DNA from: Pygmaiobacter massiliensis
GTDB lineage: Bacteria; Bacillota; Clostridia; Oscillospirales; Ruminococcaceae
NCBI GenBank assembly: GCA_022778585.1
Contig: JALFTI010000010.1
Span: 1 to 64,000, forward strand
DNA length: 64,000 nucleotides
Direction of reading: 5' to 3'
Under the pieces are notes generated by a model that searched no databases, was not told the origin of the DNA, and saw only the letters and a program-made list of their open reading frames with translations. Both the position numbers and the translations under genes were made by a program. Positions 27,927-36,833 of this stretch are shown one piece after another. Position 1 is the stretch's first letter, and each line of letters opens with the position of its first letter.

Positions 27927-29009
27927 ATGGAAAAAAAGACCCCGCTTTACCAGGCGCATCTGCGCTGGGGCGGCAAAATGGTGCCGTTTGGCGGCTATCT
28001 TCTGCCGGTTCAGTACCAGGGCGTTATTGCCGAGCATATGGCGGTGCGCACCGCCTGCGGCCTGTTCGATGTTTCCCATATGGGCGAAATTCTTTGCGAA
28101 GGACCGGATGCACTTAAAAATTTAAACCTGCTTTTGACCAACGAATATGAAGGCATGTATGACGGCCAGGCGCGTTACAGCCCCATGTGCAATGAAAACG
28201 GCGGCGTGGTGGATGACCTTATCGTCTATAAGGTAAATGACGAGCGCTACCTGATTGTGGTGAACGCCTCCAACCGGGAAAAGGACTTTGCCTGGATGCA
28301 GGCCCATGCGGTGGGGAATGTAAAGCTGACCGACATTTCCGACCAGGTGGCACAGCTGGCGCTGCAGGGCCCCAAAGCGCAGGAAATTTTGGAAAAGCTT
28401 GCAAAGCCCGAGGATATTCCTGCGGCCTATTACAGCTGCACCTTCCACAAAAAGGTGGCCGGTATCGACTGCATCATCTCCCGCACCGGCTACACCGGTG
28501 AGGACGGTTTTGAATTGTATATGGCCGCCGAAGACGCCGAAAAAATGTGGGAAGAGCTTTTGAAGGCGGGCGAGGCAGAAGGGCTTGTGCCCTGCGGCCT
28601 GGGCGCACGCGACACCCTGCGGCTGGAAGCGGGCATGCCGCTTTACGGCCATGAATTAACCGACGAGACCTCCCCGCGCGAATCCGGGCTTGGCATCTTC
28701 GTCAAAATGAAAAAGCCCGACTTTATCGGCAAGGCCGCGCTGGAAAAAATGGGCGACCCGGTGCGCAAGCGGGTAGGGCTTAAGGTTACCGGCCGCGGTA
28801 TTATTCGGGAGCACCAGCCGGTCTACCTGAACGGCGAGCAGATTGGCCTGACCACCTCAGGCACCCATTGCCCCTACCTGGGCTACCCGGTCGCCATGGC
28901 CATTGTGCCCAAAGAAAAGGTGCAGCTAGGCGATGAAGTTGAGGTGGATGTGCGTGGGCGCAAGGTTGCAGCCCAGGTGGTAAAGCTGCCGTTTTATAAG
29001 CGCGGCTGA
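27927..29009 (+). CDS. gcvT: Glycine cleavage system aminomethyltransferase (T-protein)
   Basis: Transfers the methylene group from the aminomethyl-lipoyl arm of GcvH to tetrahydrofolate, releasing ammonia. The 360-residue protein shows the folate-binding GcvT fold: PLYQAHLRWGGKMVPFGGYLLPVQY, the catalytic Asp region GLFDVSHMGEI (about residues 47-57), LQGPKAQEILEKL, SRTGYTGEDGFELY and the C-terminal VGLKVTGRGI barrel. The ATG at 27927 follows AAAGGAG. First gene of the operon, directly under glycine riboswitch control. Confidence 0.97.
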   Translation: MEKKTPLYQAHLRWGGKMVPFGGYLLPVQYQGVIAEHMAVRTACGLFDVSHMGEILCEGPDALKNLNLLLTNEYEGMYDGQARYSPMCNENGGVVDDLIVYKVNDERYLIVVNASNREKDFAWMQAHAVGNVKLTDISDQVAQLALQGPKAQEILEKLAKPEDIPAAYYSCTFHKKVAGIDCIISRTGYTGEDGFELYMAAEDAEKMWEELLKAGEAEGLVPCGLGARDTLRLEAGMPLYGHELTDETSPRESGLGIFVKMKKPDFIGKAALEKMGDPVRKRVGLKVTGRGIIREHQPVYLNGEQIGLTTSGTHCPYLGYPVAMAIVPKEKVQLGDEVEVDVRGRKVAAQVVKLPFYKRG

Positions 29010-29028
29010 AAAGCCGGTGGGCAAAAAA

Positions 29029-29066
29029 CAGCGCCGATTTAGGGCCGGTTTTCAAAACTGGCGCTG
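29029..29066 (+). other. Intergenic hairpin between gcvT and gcvH
   Basis: CAGCGCC (29029-29035) pairs with GGCGCTG (29060-29066). No T-run follows. It may influence mRNA stability or gene dosage within the operon. Confidence 0.45.
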
Positions 29067-29145
29067 CCTGTAACCCTTTGTAATAACCGGGCGAGATAAG
29101 CTTTTCCGGTGTCATTTAAAAGCCAAAAGAAAGGTGGATTTTATT

Positions 29146-29532
29146 ATGAATTTTCCTGCAGAACTCAAATATTCCAAATCTCACGAATGGGTGCGTGTTT
29201 TGTCCGACGGCACCGCACAAATCGGCCTGACCGACTATGCACAGAAGGAGCTGGGCGACCTGGTGTTTGTAAACCTTCCGCAGCCGGAAGACGAAATTCG
29301 CGCCGGTGAAGCGTTTGCCGATGTGGAGTCGGTAAAAGCGGTTTCGGATGTGTATGCCCCGGTGAACGGCACCGTGGTGGAGGTAAACGAGGAGCTGCTG
29401 GACGCGCCCGAACTGATCAACCAGGACCCCTATGAGGCCTGGTTTGTAAAGGTAGAGCAGGTGGAAGAAGCCGAAACCCTGCTTTCCGCCGAAGAGTATG
29501 AAGCCTTTGTGGCGCAGGAAGCAAATAAATAA
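29146..29532 (+). CDS. gcvH: Glycine cleavage system H protein
   Basis: Lipoyl carrier that shuttles the aminomethyl group between P, T and L proteins. The 128-residue protein has [12 protein letters not shown] at the start and the lipoylation site at Lys64 in [14 protein letters not shown]. The ATG at 29146 follows AAAGGTGG with 8 bases; an in-frame GTG at 29134 lies inside that site. Its lipoate would be attached by the LplA encoded four genes on. Confidence 0.97.
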   Translation: MNFPAELKYSKSHEWVRVLSDGTAQIGLTDYAQKELGDLVFVNLPQPEDEIRAGEAFADVESVKAVSDVYAPVNGTVVEVNEELLDAPELINQDPYEAWFVKVEQVEEAETLLSAEEYEAFVAQEANK

Positions 29533-29548
29533 AAAAGGAGGTGCGCAG

Positions 29549-30868
29549 ATGGGTACATTTGTACCGGGCACCGGGTCGGAGCAGCTTTTGATGCTGCACG
29601 AGTCCGGCTATGCCGATTGGGATGCGCTGTTTGCCGATGTTCCCGCCCAGGTGCGGCTGGCAGATGGCGCTTTGGACCTGCCCGACGGCCTTTCCGAAAT
29701 GGAAGCCGCCGCGGCCATGCGGGCATTGGCGGACAAAAACCACCGGTTTGCCCATATTTTCCGGGGCGCAGGCGCTTATCGCCACTATATTCCCGCTATT
29801 GTGGGCCGGGTTACCCGCAAGGAAAATTTTCTCACCTCCTACACGCCCTACCAGGCCGAAATCAGCCAGGGCATTCTGCAATCCATCTTTGAATATCAGT
29901 CCATGATCTGCGAACTGACCGGCATGGATGTGTCCAACGCTTCGGTTTATGACGGCGCGGCTGCCACCGCAGAGGCTGCCGCCATGTGCACCGAGCGCAA
30001 GCGCAATAAGGTTTACCTGTCTCAAACGCTGCCCCCTCAGGTAATCCAGACCGTACAGACCTACTGCTTTGGCAGCAATACGCCGGTGCAGCTGGTGCCC
30101 GAAAAGGACGGTGTTACCGACCTGGATGCGCTGAAAGATTTGTTGGATGACACAGCCGCCTGCGTCATTATGGCCCAGCCAAACTATTACGGCCAAATTG
30201 AGGACGCAGCCGCCATCGGCAAGCTGGCTCATGAAGCCGGGGCCAAGCTTGTAATGAACTGCAACCCCATCTCGCTGGGGCTTTTGGCAACCCCGGCCGA
30301 GTGCGGCGCCGATGTGGCGGTGGGCGAAGGCCAGCCCTTGGGCATGCCTTTGGCCTGGGGCGGACCATACCTTGGCTATATGGCCGCGACCACCGCCATG
30401 ATGCGCAAACTGCCCGGCCGTATTGTGGGCGAAACCACCGACAATGCCGGCAACCGGGCCTTTGTGCTCACTTTGCAGGCCCGCGAACAGCATATCCGCC
30501 GCGAAAAGGCAAAGTCCAATGTTTGCTCCAACGAAGCGCTGTGCGCTTTAACAGCCGGGGTGTACCTGTCGGCAGTTGGACCGGACGGCCTTGCCCAGAT
30601 TGCCCAGCGCTGCTGTGACAATGCCCATTACCTTGCAAGCCAGCTGGAAAAGGCGGGGCTTAAGCTTGCGTTCAGCAACGAATTCTTCCACGAATTTGTT
30701 ACCGAATGCCCCGACGCTGTGGCCGTTTTGGACGCTTTGGCAGAGCAGGATATTCTGGGCGGGCTGCCGCTGGACGAACACCGCATTTTGTGGTGCGCCA
30801 CCGAATGCAACACCAAAGAGGAGATGGACCAGGTGGCTCAAATTGCAAAGGAGGTGTGCGGCCAATGA
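29549..30868 (+). CDS. gcvPA: Glycine dehydrogenase (decarboxylating) subunit 1
   Basis: One half of the split P-protein, which decarboxylates glycine with pyridoxal phosphate and loads the remaining aminomethyl group on GcvH. The 439 residues include the HIFRGAGAYRHYIPAIVGRV segment (about residues 68-87), YTPYQAEISQGILQSIFEYQS, and DGAAATAEAA of the aminotransferase fold. This subunit lacks the PLP lysine, which is on GcvPB. The ATG at 29549 follows AAAGGAGGTG. The stop overlaps the start of gcvPB by 4 bases. Confidence 0.97.
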   Translation: MGTFVPGTGSEQLLMLHESGYADWDALFADVPAQVRLADGALDLPDGLSEMEAAAAMRALADKNHRFAHIFRGAGAYRHYIPAIVGRVTRKENFLTSYTPYQAEISQGILQSIFEYQSMICELTGMDVSNASVYDGAAATAEAAAMCTERKRNKVYLSQTLPPQVIQTVQTYCFGSNTPVQLVPEKDGVTDLDALKDLLDDTAACVIMAQPNYYGQIEDAAAIGKLAHEAGAKLVMNCNPISLGLLATPAECGADVAVGEGQPLGMPLAWGGPYLGYMAATTAMMRKLPGRIVGETTDNAGNRAFVLTLQAREQHIRREKAKSNVCSNEALCALTAGVYLSAVGPDGLAQIAQRCCDNAHYLASQLEKAGLKLAFSNEFFHEFVTECPDAVAVLDALAEQDILGGLPLDEHRILWCATECNTKEEMDQVAQIAKEVCGQ

Positions 30869-32310
30869 AACTGATTTTGGAAAAAGGCGCAGAGGGCCGC
30901 CATGTCAGCCTGCTGGGAAATTCGCAGGTTCCCGCTGTGCAGCTTCGTGCCGCAAAGCGCGCAAAGGCGCCGGCGCTGCCGCAGGTTTCGGAAACCGAGA
31001 TCAGCCGGCATTATTCGGCCCTGGCACGCCGCTGCCATGGCGTGAACGACGGGTTTTACCCGCTGGGTTCCTGCACCATGAAGTATAACCCTGCCATCAA
31101 CGAAGAGGTGGCAGCACTGGAAGGCTTTACCGGCGTGCACCCGCTGCAGCCGGCCTACACCGTGCAGGGCAGCCTGGAAGCTTTGGCGCTTATGGAGAAA
31201 AAGCTGTGCGCTATTACCGGCATGGACGCGTTCACCTTCCAGCCGGCTGCCGGCGCCCATGGCGAGTTTACCGGCCTTTTGCTGATTAAGGCTTATCACC
31301 AGGCCCGGGGCGAAGCGGCGCAGCGCACCAAAATTATCGTGCCCGATTCGGCCCATGGCACGAACCCTGCCAGCGCCACTATGGCCGGTTACACAGTGGT
31401 AAACATTCCATCTGCGCCAGACGGCTGTGTGGACCTTGAGGCCCTGCGTGCCGCTGTTGGCCCGGACACTGCCGGACTTATGCTTACAAACCCCAACACC
31501 GTGGGCCTGTTTGACAAAAACATTCTGGAAATCACCCGCATTGTGCACGAAGCCGGCGGCCTTGCCTACTATGACGGCGCCAACCTGAATGCCGTCATGG
31601 GCATTGTTCGGCCGGGTGATATGGGTTTTGATGTCATTCACTTGAATCTGCACAAAACCTTCTCCACCCCGCACGGCGGCGGCGGCCCGGGCGCCGGTCC
31701 GGTCGGCTGCAAGCAGCTGCTGGCCCAGTTTTTGCCCGGTGGCCGGCCGGTTTTGCAGCAAAGCGGCAGCTATGACCTGGAAGCGGACCAAGCCTCCATT
31801 GGCAGTGTGCGCGCCTTCCACGGCAACTTCCTGGTGGTTATGAAAGCGCTTTGCTATGTGATGATGCTGGGGCGGCAGGGCATTCCCGAAGCAGCTCGCA
31901 ACGCCGTGCTGAACGCCAATTATATGCGGGTGAAACTGCAGGATTTGTACCAGATGGCCTACCCCGGCACCTGCATGCACGAATTTGTTATGTCGCTGCA
32001 GCCTTTGAAGGACCAGTGCGGGGTAAGCGCCATGGATATCGCCAAGGGACTTTTGGACCATGGCATCCATCCGCCCACGATGTATTTCCCGCTGATTGTG
32101 CATGAGGCGCTGATGGTGGAGCCCACCGAAACCGAAACCAAAGAAACGCTGGACGAAGCGGTTGAGGTATTGCGCGGCCTGTACGAAAAGGCGCTGCAGG
32201 ACCCCGAATACCTGCATGCCTGCCCGCACAATACGCCGATCGGCCGGCCGGACGAGGTAAAAGCGGCCCGCCACCCGCTGCTTCGCTGGACCAGGGAGGA
32301 AAATGCGTGA
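30865..32310 (+). CDS. gcvPB: Glycine dehydrogenase (decarboxylating) subunit 2
   Basis: Catalytic half of the split P-protein. The 481-residue sequence has GFYPLGSCTMKYNP near residue 65, the SAHGTNPASA block and the PLP-binding Lys264 in HLNLHKTFSTPHGGGGPG. The ATG at 30865 overlaps the gcvPA stop (ATGA) and follows AAAGGAGGTG at 30848-30857. The end overlaps lplA by 4 bases (GTGA), so gcvPA, gcvPB and lplA are translated in a coupled way. Confidence 0.97.
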   Translation: MKLILEKGAEGRHVSLLGNSQVPAVQLRAAKRAKAPALPQVSETEISRHYSALARRCHGVNDGFYPLGSCTMKYNPAINEEVAALEGFTGVHPLQPAYTVQGSLEALALMEKKLCAITGMDAFTFQPAAGAHGEFTGLLLIKAYHQARGEAAQRTKIIVPDSAHGTNPASATMAGYTVVNIPSAPDGCVDLEALRAAVGPDTAGLMLTNPNTVGLFDKNILEITRIVHEAGGLAYYDGANLNAVMGIVRPGDMGFDVIHLNLHKTFSTPHGGGGPGAGPVGCKQLLAQFLPGGRPVLQQSGSYDLEADQASIGSVRAFHGNFLVVMKALCYVMMLGRQGIPEAARNAVLNANYMRVKLQDLYQMAYPGTCMHEFVMSLQPLKDQCGVSAMDIAKGLLDHGIHPPTMYFPLIVHEALMVEPTETETKETLDEAVEVLRGLYEKALQDPEYLHACPHNTPIGRPDEVKAARHPLLRWTREENA

Positions 32311-33299
32311 TCCGGACAGCCAGCTGGTATACAGCGCCCGGGTATGACCCCTATGAAAACCTGGCAAGGGAGGAATATTTTCTTTCCCATCTGCAGCCGG
32401 GCGAGTGCCTTTTGTACCTGTGGCAGAACCAGAACACGGTGGTGATTGGCAAAAACCAAAACTGCTGGAAAGAATGCCATGTCACCAAGCTGGAACAGGA
32501 AGACGGCCATCTGGCGCGGCGTTTGTCGGGTGGGGGAGCGGTCTACCATGATTTGGGCAACCTGAACTTTACCTTTCTTTGCCGCCCGGAAGATTACAAT
32601 GTGGACCGCCAGACATCGGTGGTACTAAAGGCGGTACAAAGCCTTGGCATTGCGGCCGAAAAAACCGGCCGCAATGACCTGACGGTGAATGGGCGCAAAT
32701 TTTCCGGCAACGCCTATTATGAAAGCCGGCAGGGCTGCTATCAGCATGGCACACTGCTTTTGGCGGCGGATGGGGAAAAAATGTCCGCTTACCTGAATGT
32801 TTCGCGGGAAAAACTCGCGGCAAAAAGCGTGGCATCGGTCCGCGCAAGGGTCTGCAACTTAACCGAATATCTGCCGGACCTTACCCCGCAGCAGATGTGT
32901 CAGGCTCTTTTGCAGGCTTTTGGCTGCAGCTATGGCACGCCAACCCCCTTTGACCCAGGCCGTCTGGATCAAAACGCAGTCGAAAAACTGGTCCAAAAGT
33001 ATAAAAGTCCTGCCTGGAAGTATGGCAGCCGGCTGGATTTTGGGTATGAATTTGGCCGCAGGTTCAGCTGGGGCGAAGTACAGCTGCAGTTTGCGGTAAA
33101 AGGGGGACAGGTGGACGGCTGCCGGGTTTATACCGATTCGCTGGACACCACCTTTGCCCAGCCGCTTGGCGAAGCACTTGTGGGCAAGGCGTTTTGTGCG
33201 CCAAGTCTTTGTGCCGCAATCGCGGCCTTCTTTGGTTCATCCGGCCCGCGTGCAAAGCTCGCCCAGGATCTTGCAAATCTAATCGAAGACCAGCTTTAA
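32307..33299 (+). CDS. lplA: Lipoate-protein ligase
   Basis: Activates lipoate with ATP and attaches it to GcvH (and possibly other lipoyl domains). The 330-residue protein has the ligase motif RRLSGGGAVYHDLGNLN, the active-site Lys in GRKFSGNAYY and a C-terminal accessory domain, as in LplA. The start is a GTG at 32307, six bases after AGGGAGGA and overlapping the gcvPB stop; the nearby ATG at 32303 is out of frame. Its place in the operon indicates that the cell scavenges lipoate for glycine cleavage; no lipA or lipB is present in the window. Confidence 0.94.
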   Translation: MIRTASWYTAPGYDPYENLAREEYFLSHLQPGECLLYLWQNQNTVVIGKNQNCWKECHVTKLEQEDGHLARRLSGGGAVYHDLGNLNFTFLCRPEDYNVDRQTSVVLKAVQSLGIAAEKTGRNDLTVNGRKFSGNAYYESRQGCYQHGTLLLAADGEKMSAYLNVSREKLAAKSVASVRARVCNLTEYLPDLTPQQMCQALLQAFGCSYGTPTPFDPGRLDQNAVEKLVQKYKSPAWKYGSRLDFGYEFGRRFSWGEVQLQFAVKGGQVDGCRVYTDSLDTTFAQPLGEALVGKAFCAPSLCAAIAAFFGSSGPRAKLAQDLANLIEDQL

Positions 33300-33327
33300 C
33301 CAAAAAATATAAACGCTTTCGGTGTGG

Positions 33328-33355
33328 GCCTTGGCGGCGAAAACGCCGCTAAGGC
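33328..33355 (+). other. Strong hairpin between lplA and lpdA
   Basis: GCCTTGGCGGCG and CGCCGCTAAGGC form a 12-pair stem (one mismatch) with an AAAA loop. There is no T-run, so it is more likely an mRNA processing or stability element than a terminator. Confidence 0.55.
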
Positions 33356-33403
33356 TCGCGCCATTTCAAAAACGCCCGCAGGGCATAGGAAAGGAAGAGA
33401 CAG

Positions 33404-34768
33404 ATGGAACGGTTCGACCTTGTTGTGATCGGCGCCGGGCCGGGCGGCTATGTGGCCGCGCTGGAAGCAGCGCGCCTTGGCATGCGGGTGGCAGTGGCAG
33501 AGAAGGACGCTTTGGGCGGAACCTGCCTGAACCGGGGCTGTATTCCCACCAAAACCATGCTGCACACCGCACAGCTTGCCGAAGAAGCGGCTGCCGGCGG
33601 CGAGATTGGCCTTTGCACCGGCCCGGTGACGGTGGACCTGGAAAAGCTGCAGCAGTACAAAAATCAGGTCACCAGCCGCCTTTCGGAAGGGATCGGTCAG
33701 CTGTTTGCAAAGCAGAAGGTGACGCTTTTTAAAGGTACAGCCTGTGTGGAAGGTACCAAAACGGTACGGGTTTATGGGCAAGAGCAGCCGGATACGCTGC
33801 TGGAAGCCGAGCATATTTTGGTAGCCACCGGCGGCTGCCCGGCCCGACTGCCGGTGGAAGGCGTTGACCTGCCCGGTGTTTATACCAGCGATGGTATGCT
33901 GTTTGAAAGCCGTCGCTTTGAACAGATGGTGATTGTGGGCGGCGGTGTGATCGGCATGGAGTTTGCAAGCCTTTACAGCGCTTTGGGCTGTAAGGTAACG
34001 GTTTTGGAAGCGGCCGGCAGCATTTTGGCAAACCTGGACCGGGAATTTGGCCAAAACCTGAAAATGATCCTGAAAAAGCGCGGGGTGGATATCCACACCG
34101 GCGCGCAGCTTTCCGCCATTCGGCAGGCAGATGGGAAGCTGTGCTGTGTGTACGAGGAAAAAGGGGCCCAAAAACAGGCGCCAGCCGATGCAGTGCTGGT
34201 AGCGGTAGGCCGCCGGCCTGAAACCGCCGGCCTTTTTGCCGAACCCTTTACCCCTGCTATGGAACGCGGCCGTATTCTGGTGGATGAAGACTACCGCACC
34301 AGCTTGCCGGGCGTTTGGGCCATTGGAGATGCCATTGGCGGTATGCAGCTGGCGCACCTGGCCAGCGCACAGGGGGTAAATGCGGTGCACCGTATGCTGG
34401 GCCGCCCGGCTCCTATGCGTACCGATTTGATTCCGTCCTGCGTTTATACCAGCCCCGAAATTGCTTCGGTGGGTTTAACCGCCGACGAAGCCAAGCAAAA
34501 GGGAATAGCGGTAACGGTTCACAAATACCCCATGAGCGCCAACGGCAAAACCGTGCTGACCCGTCAGGAGCGCAGCTTTATGAAGCTGGTAGCCGAAGAA
34601 AACACCGGCCGGGTGCTGGGCGCCCAGTTAATGTGCGACCGGGCCACCGATATGATTGGCGAGTTTGCCACCGCCATAGCAAATAAGCTGACGGTAGAAC
34701 AGCTGGGCTGTGTGGTTCGGCCCCATCCCACTTATAACGAGGCGGTGTGGGAACTGACCCGCGGCTAA
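33404..34768 (+). CDS. lpdA: Dihydrolipoyl dehydrogenase (L-protein)
   Basis: Reoxidises the dihydrolipoyl arm of GcvH, passing electrons to NAD+ through FAD. The 454-residue protein has the FAD motif LVVIGAGPGGYVAALEAARLG, the redox disulfide GGTCLNRGCIPTK (Cys about 41 and 46), the NAD motif MVIVGGGVIGMEFASLYSALG and WAIGDAIGG. At the C-terminal interface it has HPTYNEAVWE (His-Glu pair). The ATG at 33404 follows AGGAAAGGAAGAG. Last gene of the glycine cleavage operon; a bidirectional terminator follows. With GcvT, H, PA, PB and LplA the pathway is complete. Confidence 0.96.
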   Translation: MERFDLVVIGAGPGGYVAALEAARLGMRVAVAEKDALGGTCLNRGCIPTKTMLHTAQLAEEAAAGGEIGLCTGPVTVDLEKLQQYKNQVTSRLSEGIGQLFAKQKVTLFKGTACVEGTKTVRVYGQEQPDTLLEAEHILVATGGCPARLPVEGVDLPGVYTSDGMLFESRRFEQMVIVGGGVIGMEFASLYSALGCKVTVLEAAGSILANLDREFGQNLKMILKKRGVDIHTGAQLSAIRQADGKLCCVYEEKGAQKQAPADAVLVAVGRRPETAGLFAEPFTPAMERGRILVDEDYRTSLPGVWAIGDAIGGMQLAHLASAQGVNAVHRMLGRPAPMRTDLIPSCVYTSPEIASVGLTADEAKQKGIAVTVHKYPMSANGKTVLTRQERSFMKLVAEENTGRVLGAQLMCDRATDMIGEFATAIANKLTVEQLGCVVRPHPTYNEAVWELTRG

Positions 34769-34792
34769 AAGCATACTTTATTTTGATTTGTT

Positions 34793-34838
34793 CCATACCA
34801 AAAATGCCCGGGCTTTTTGCCCGGGCTTTTTTGGTATG
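34793..34838. terminator. Bidirectional terminator after lpdA
   Basis: GCCCGGGC and GCCCGGGC pair around TTTTT, with TTTTTT after and A-run before; an outer pairing CATACC/GGTATG extends it. Confidence 0.9.
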
Positions 34839-34966
34839 CAATCGTATTTTTATATGCCAAAATTGGCGCAAAAACATAAATCTGCCTGCGGCAAAGCTGC
34901 GGTCAAAAGCAAAATACATGAAAAGCTATTTTGTTTTACAGCATTTTACCCCAAAAATTTGCACAA

Positions 34967-35533
34967 TTAATAGGTGTGGTCGCACACCTGTTTAATTTTT
35001 TCCTGCAGGGCGGCAAAATCTTCAAAGGCTATAGGCTTTTGGCTGGGGTTTCTCAGCAAAGCAGCCGGGTGAAAGGTGCCCATAAACAGCACGCCATCCT
35101 TCTCTATAAAGGTGCCATGCTCCTTGGTTACCTGAAAATCGGGCCGGATAATCTGCTGGGCTGCAATACGCCCCAAACAAACTACAATTTTGGGAGAAAG
35201 CAGCTTAAACTGCTGGCGCAGCCAGGGCAGGCAGGCCTCCCGTTCGGCGGGCAGAGGGTCCCGGTTTTGGGGCGGTCGGCATTTAATGGTATTGGCAATA
35301 TATACATTCTTTTCCCGCGAAAGCCCAATCACATGCAGGTACGAATCCAAAAGCGCACCGCTGCGGCCCACAAAAGGCAGCCCCTGTTCGTCCTCGTTTG
35401 CGCCCGGTGCCTCGCCAATCAGCAAGACCTCCGAATTTTTGGCGCCATCGCCAAATACCACATGCTGGCGGGTGCGGCACAGTTCACATCGCTGGCAGGT
35501 CAGGCACTCTTCTTTTAACCGATCAAAATCCAT
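34967..35533 (-). CDS. Uracil-DNA glycosylase, family 4 type (iron-sulfur)
   Basis: Removes uracil from DNA. The 188-residue protein has the N-terminal cysteine cluster ECLTCQRCELC, the catalytic motif GEAPGANEDEQGLPFVGRSG, a second cysteine region (EACLPWL), VVCLGRIAAQQI and the C-terminal motif GTFHPAALLRNP. These are the family 4 features, including probable 4Fe-4S binding. The start at 35533 follows GGGGGGAAG. It is a single gene divergent from pduL. Confidence 0.93.
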   Translation of the reverse strand: MDFDRLKEECLTCQRCELCRTRQHVVFGDGAKNSEVLLIGEAPGANEDEQGLPFVGRSGALLDSYLHVIGLSREKNVYIANTIKCRPPQNRDPLPAEREACLPWLRQQFKLLSPKIVVCLGRIAAQQIIRPDFQVTKEHGTFIEKDGVLFMGTFHPAALLRNPSQKPIAFEDFAALQEKIKQVCDHTY

Positions 35534-35631
35534 AAACTTCCCCCCAATTCTTTCACATTATACTATATTTGGCTTGCAATTTAAATGCCAAAAGTTTAAA
35601 ATGGTATTAAAACTAAAGGAGGTTGATTCCA

Positions 35632-36198
35632 ATGGAGAAAACATTTATCGTTGAAACATCCGCGCGTCATGTTCATGTTACTGCCGAAACCTTGGATATC
35701 CTGTACGGCAAAGATTATAAACTCACCCCGAAGAAGGATCTTTCTCAGCCGGGCCAGTTTGCCTGCGAAGAGAAGGTTACCGTGGTTGGCCCCAAGGGCG
35801 AACTGAAGATGTCCATTCTGGGCCCGGTGCGTCCCTACAACCAGGTGGAAGTTTCCAAAACCGATGCTCGTTCTTTGGGCCTCAACCCGCCCATTCGCGA
35901 GTCCGGTAAGCTGGAAGGCACCCCCGGCTGCAAGCTGGTGGGCCCTGCCGGCGAGGTGGAGATCAAGGAAGGCGTAATCGTTGCGCTGCGCCATGTCCAC
36001 TTCACCCCGAAGGACGCCGAAGAGTTCGGTGTGAAGGATAAGGAGATCATTAAGGTTTGCTGCGGCGGCGAAGGCCGTAAGCTGATTTTTGATGATGTGC
36101 TGGCCCGTGTAACCGAAACCTCCGGCCTTGCCATGCACATTGATACCGATGAGAGCAACGCCGCTTATGGCGCTACCACCGGCTACATTGTTCGCTGA
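35632..36198 (+). CDS. pduL: Phosphate propanoyltransferase / phosphotransacylase PduL, free-standing type
   Basis: Converts acyl-CoA and phosphate to acyl phosphate and CoA. The 188-residue protein has two PduL barrels with the metal-ligand motifs SARHVHVT (about residues 9-16) and LRHVHFTP. The N-terminus begins directly with MEKTFIVETSARH and lacks the amphipathic encapsulation peptide found on microcompartment versions. No shell-protein genes are nearby, so it is likely a cytosolic phosphotransacetylase supplying acetyl phosphate. The ATG at 35632 follows AAAGGAGG; an in-frame TTG at 35623 overlaps that site. Confidence 0.94.
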   Translation: MEKTFIVETSARHVHVTAETLDILYGKDYKLTPKKDLSQPGQFACEEKVTVVGPKGELKMSILGPVRPYNQVEVSKTDARSLGLNPPIRESGKLEGTPGCKLVGPAGEVEIKEGVIVALRHVHFTPKDAEEFGVKDKEIIKVCCGGEGRKLIFDDVLARVTETSGLAMHIDTDESNAAYGATTGYIVR

Positions 36199-36225
36199 GC
36201 ATCTGCCGCGCGTTTGGTAAAACGA

Positions 36226-36271
36226 AAAAAACCGGAAGCCTGCCTTTTGGCAGCTTCCGGTTTTATTTTTT
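36226..36271. terminator. Bidirectional terminator after pduL
   Basis: AAACCGGAAGC and GCTTCCGGTTTT with an inner TGCC/GGCA stem; TTTTATTTTTT on the plus strand and T-run on the minus strand. Confidence 0.9.
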
Positions 36272-36368
36272 GCGGTACAGGCAAACGGGTAAGCACAAAC
36301 GGTCCAAGAGTGCTTTAACATACCGTTTTTTTAAAGCAGCATACAAGCGGCATGCGCTGTTTTGTCCC

Positions 36369-36821
36369 TTACATGCGGTGGCTGAAATACCATTTGAAGG
36401 GCAGTTTGCAGCACCCGGCCGCCATCAGGGTAATAATCAAGGTCAGGCAGACTGCCTCGTTTAAAAAACTGGCCACAAAAATACCCGCAAGCAGTAAAAT
36501 CATCAAAAAAAGGTCTCCGCAGGCAAAGCTGCGCAGCAAAATACTCTGCTTGCACTCATCTGTTTCGGCAATGTACATTTGTCTGCAAGCCTCAGCATTC
36601 TGCACAGCGCGGCGCAGCTTTACCGTGTAAAAAATAAGCAGCAGTTCTGCTGCGCTGAAAAAGCCAGATAAAAAGCCCTGCCCCGCTTCGGAAAGGACCA
36701 ATTTTTGACGAGCGCCAAAATTTTAAAATGCCAAAACTGCGCCAATTCCAACAAAAAAGCAGGTAAGTATCCGCTGCTGGGCCAATAGATTTTGCCGAAA
36801 GCGCTCCAGTTGCTTTTCCAT
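36369..36821 (-). pseudogene. Three-helix membrane protein gene interrupted by an in-frame TAA
   Basis: From the ATG at 36821 (behind GAGAGGCG) the frame reads MEKQLERFRQNLLAQQRILT, then a first hydrophobic segment CFFVGIGAVLAF, then TAA at 36723-36725. The same frame continues with NFGARQKLVLSEAGQGFLSG, a second membrane segment, the LYIAETDE-like motif MYIAETDECKQSIL and two more hydrophobic stretches. The whole, about 150 residues, looks like the membrane protein often paired with a small XRE repressor in Firmicutes. A nonsense mutation, readthrough or a start at the internal GTG/ATG (around 36701) are the options. Gene order with the XRE gene 12 bases upstream supports one ancestral operon. 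Confidence 0.6.
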
Positions 36822-36833
36822 GAAAATCGCCTC

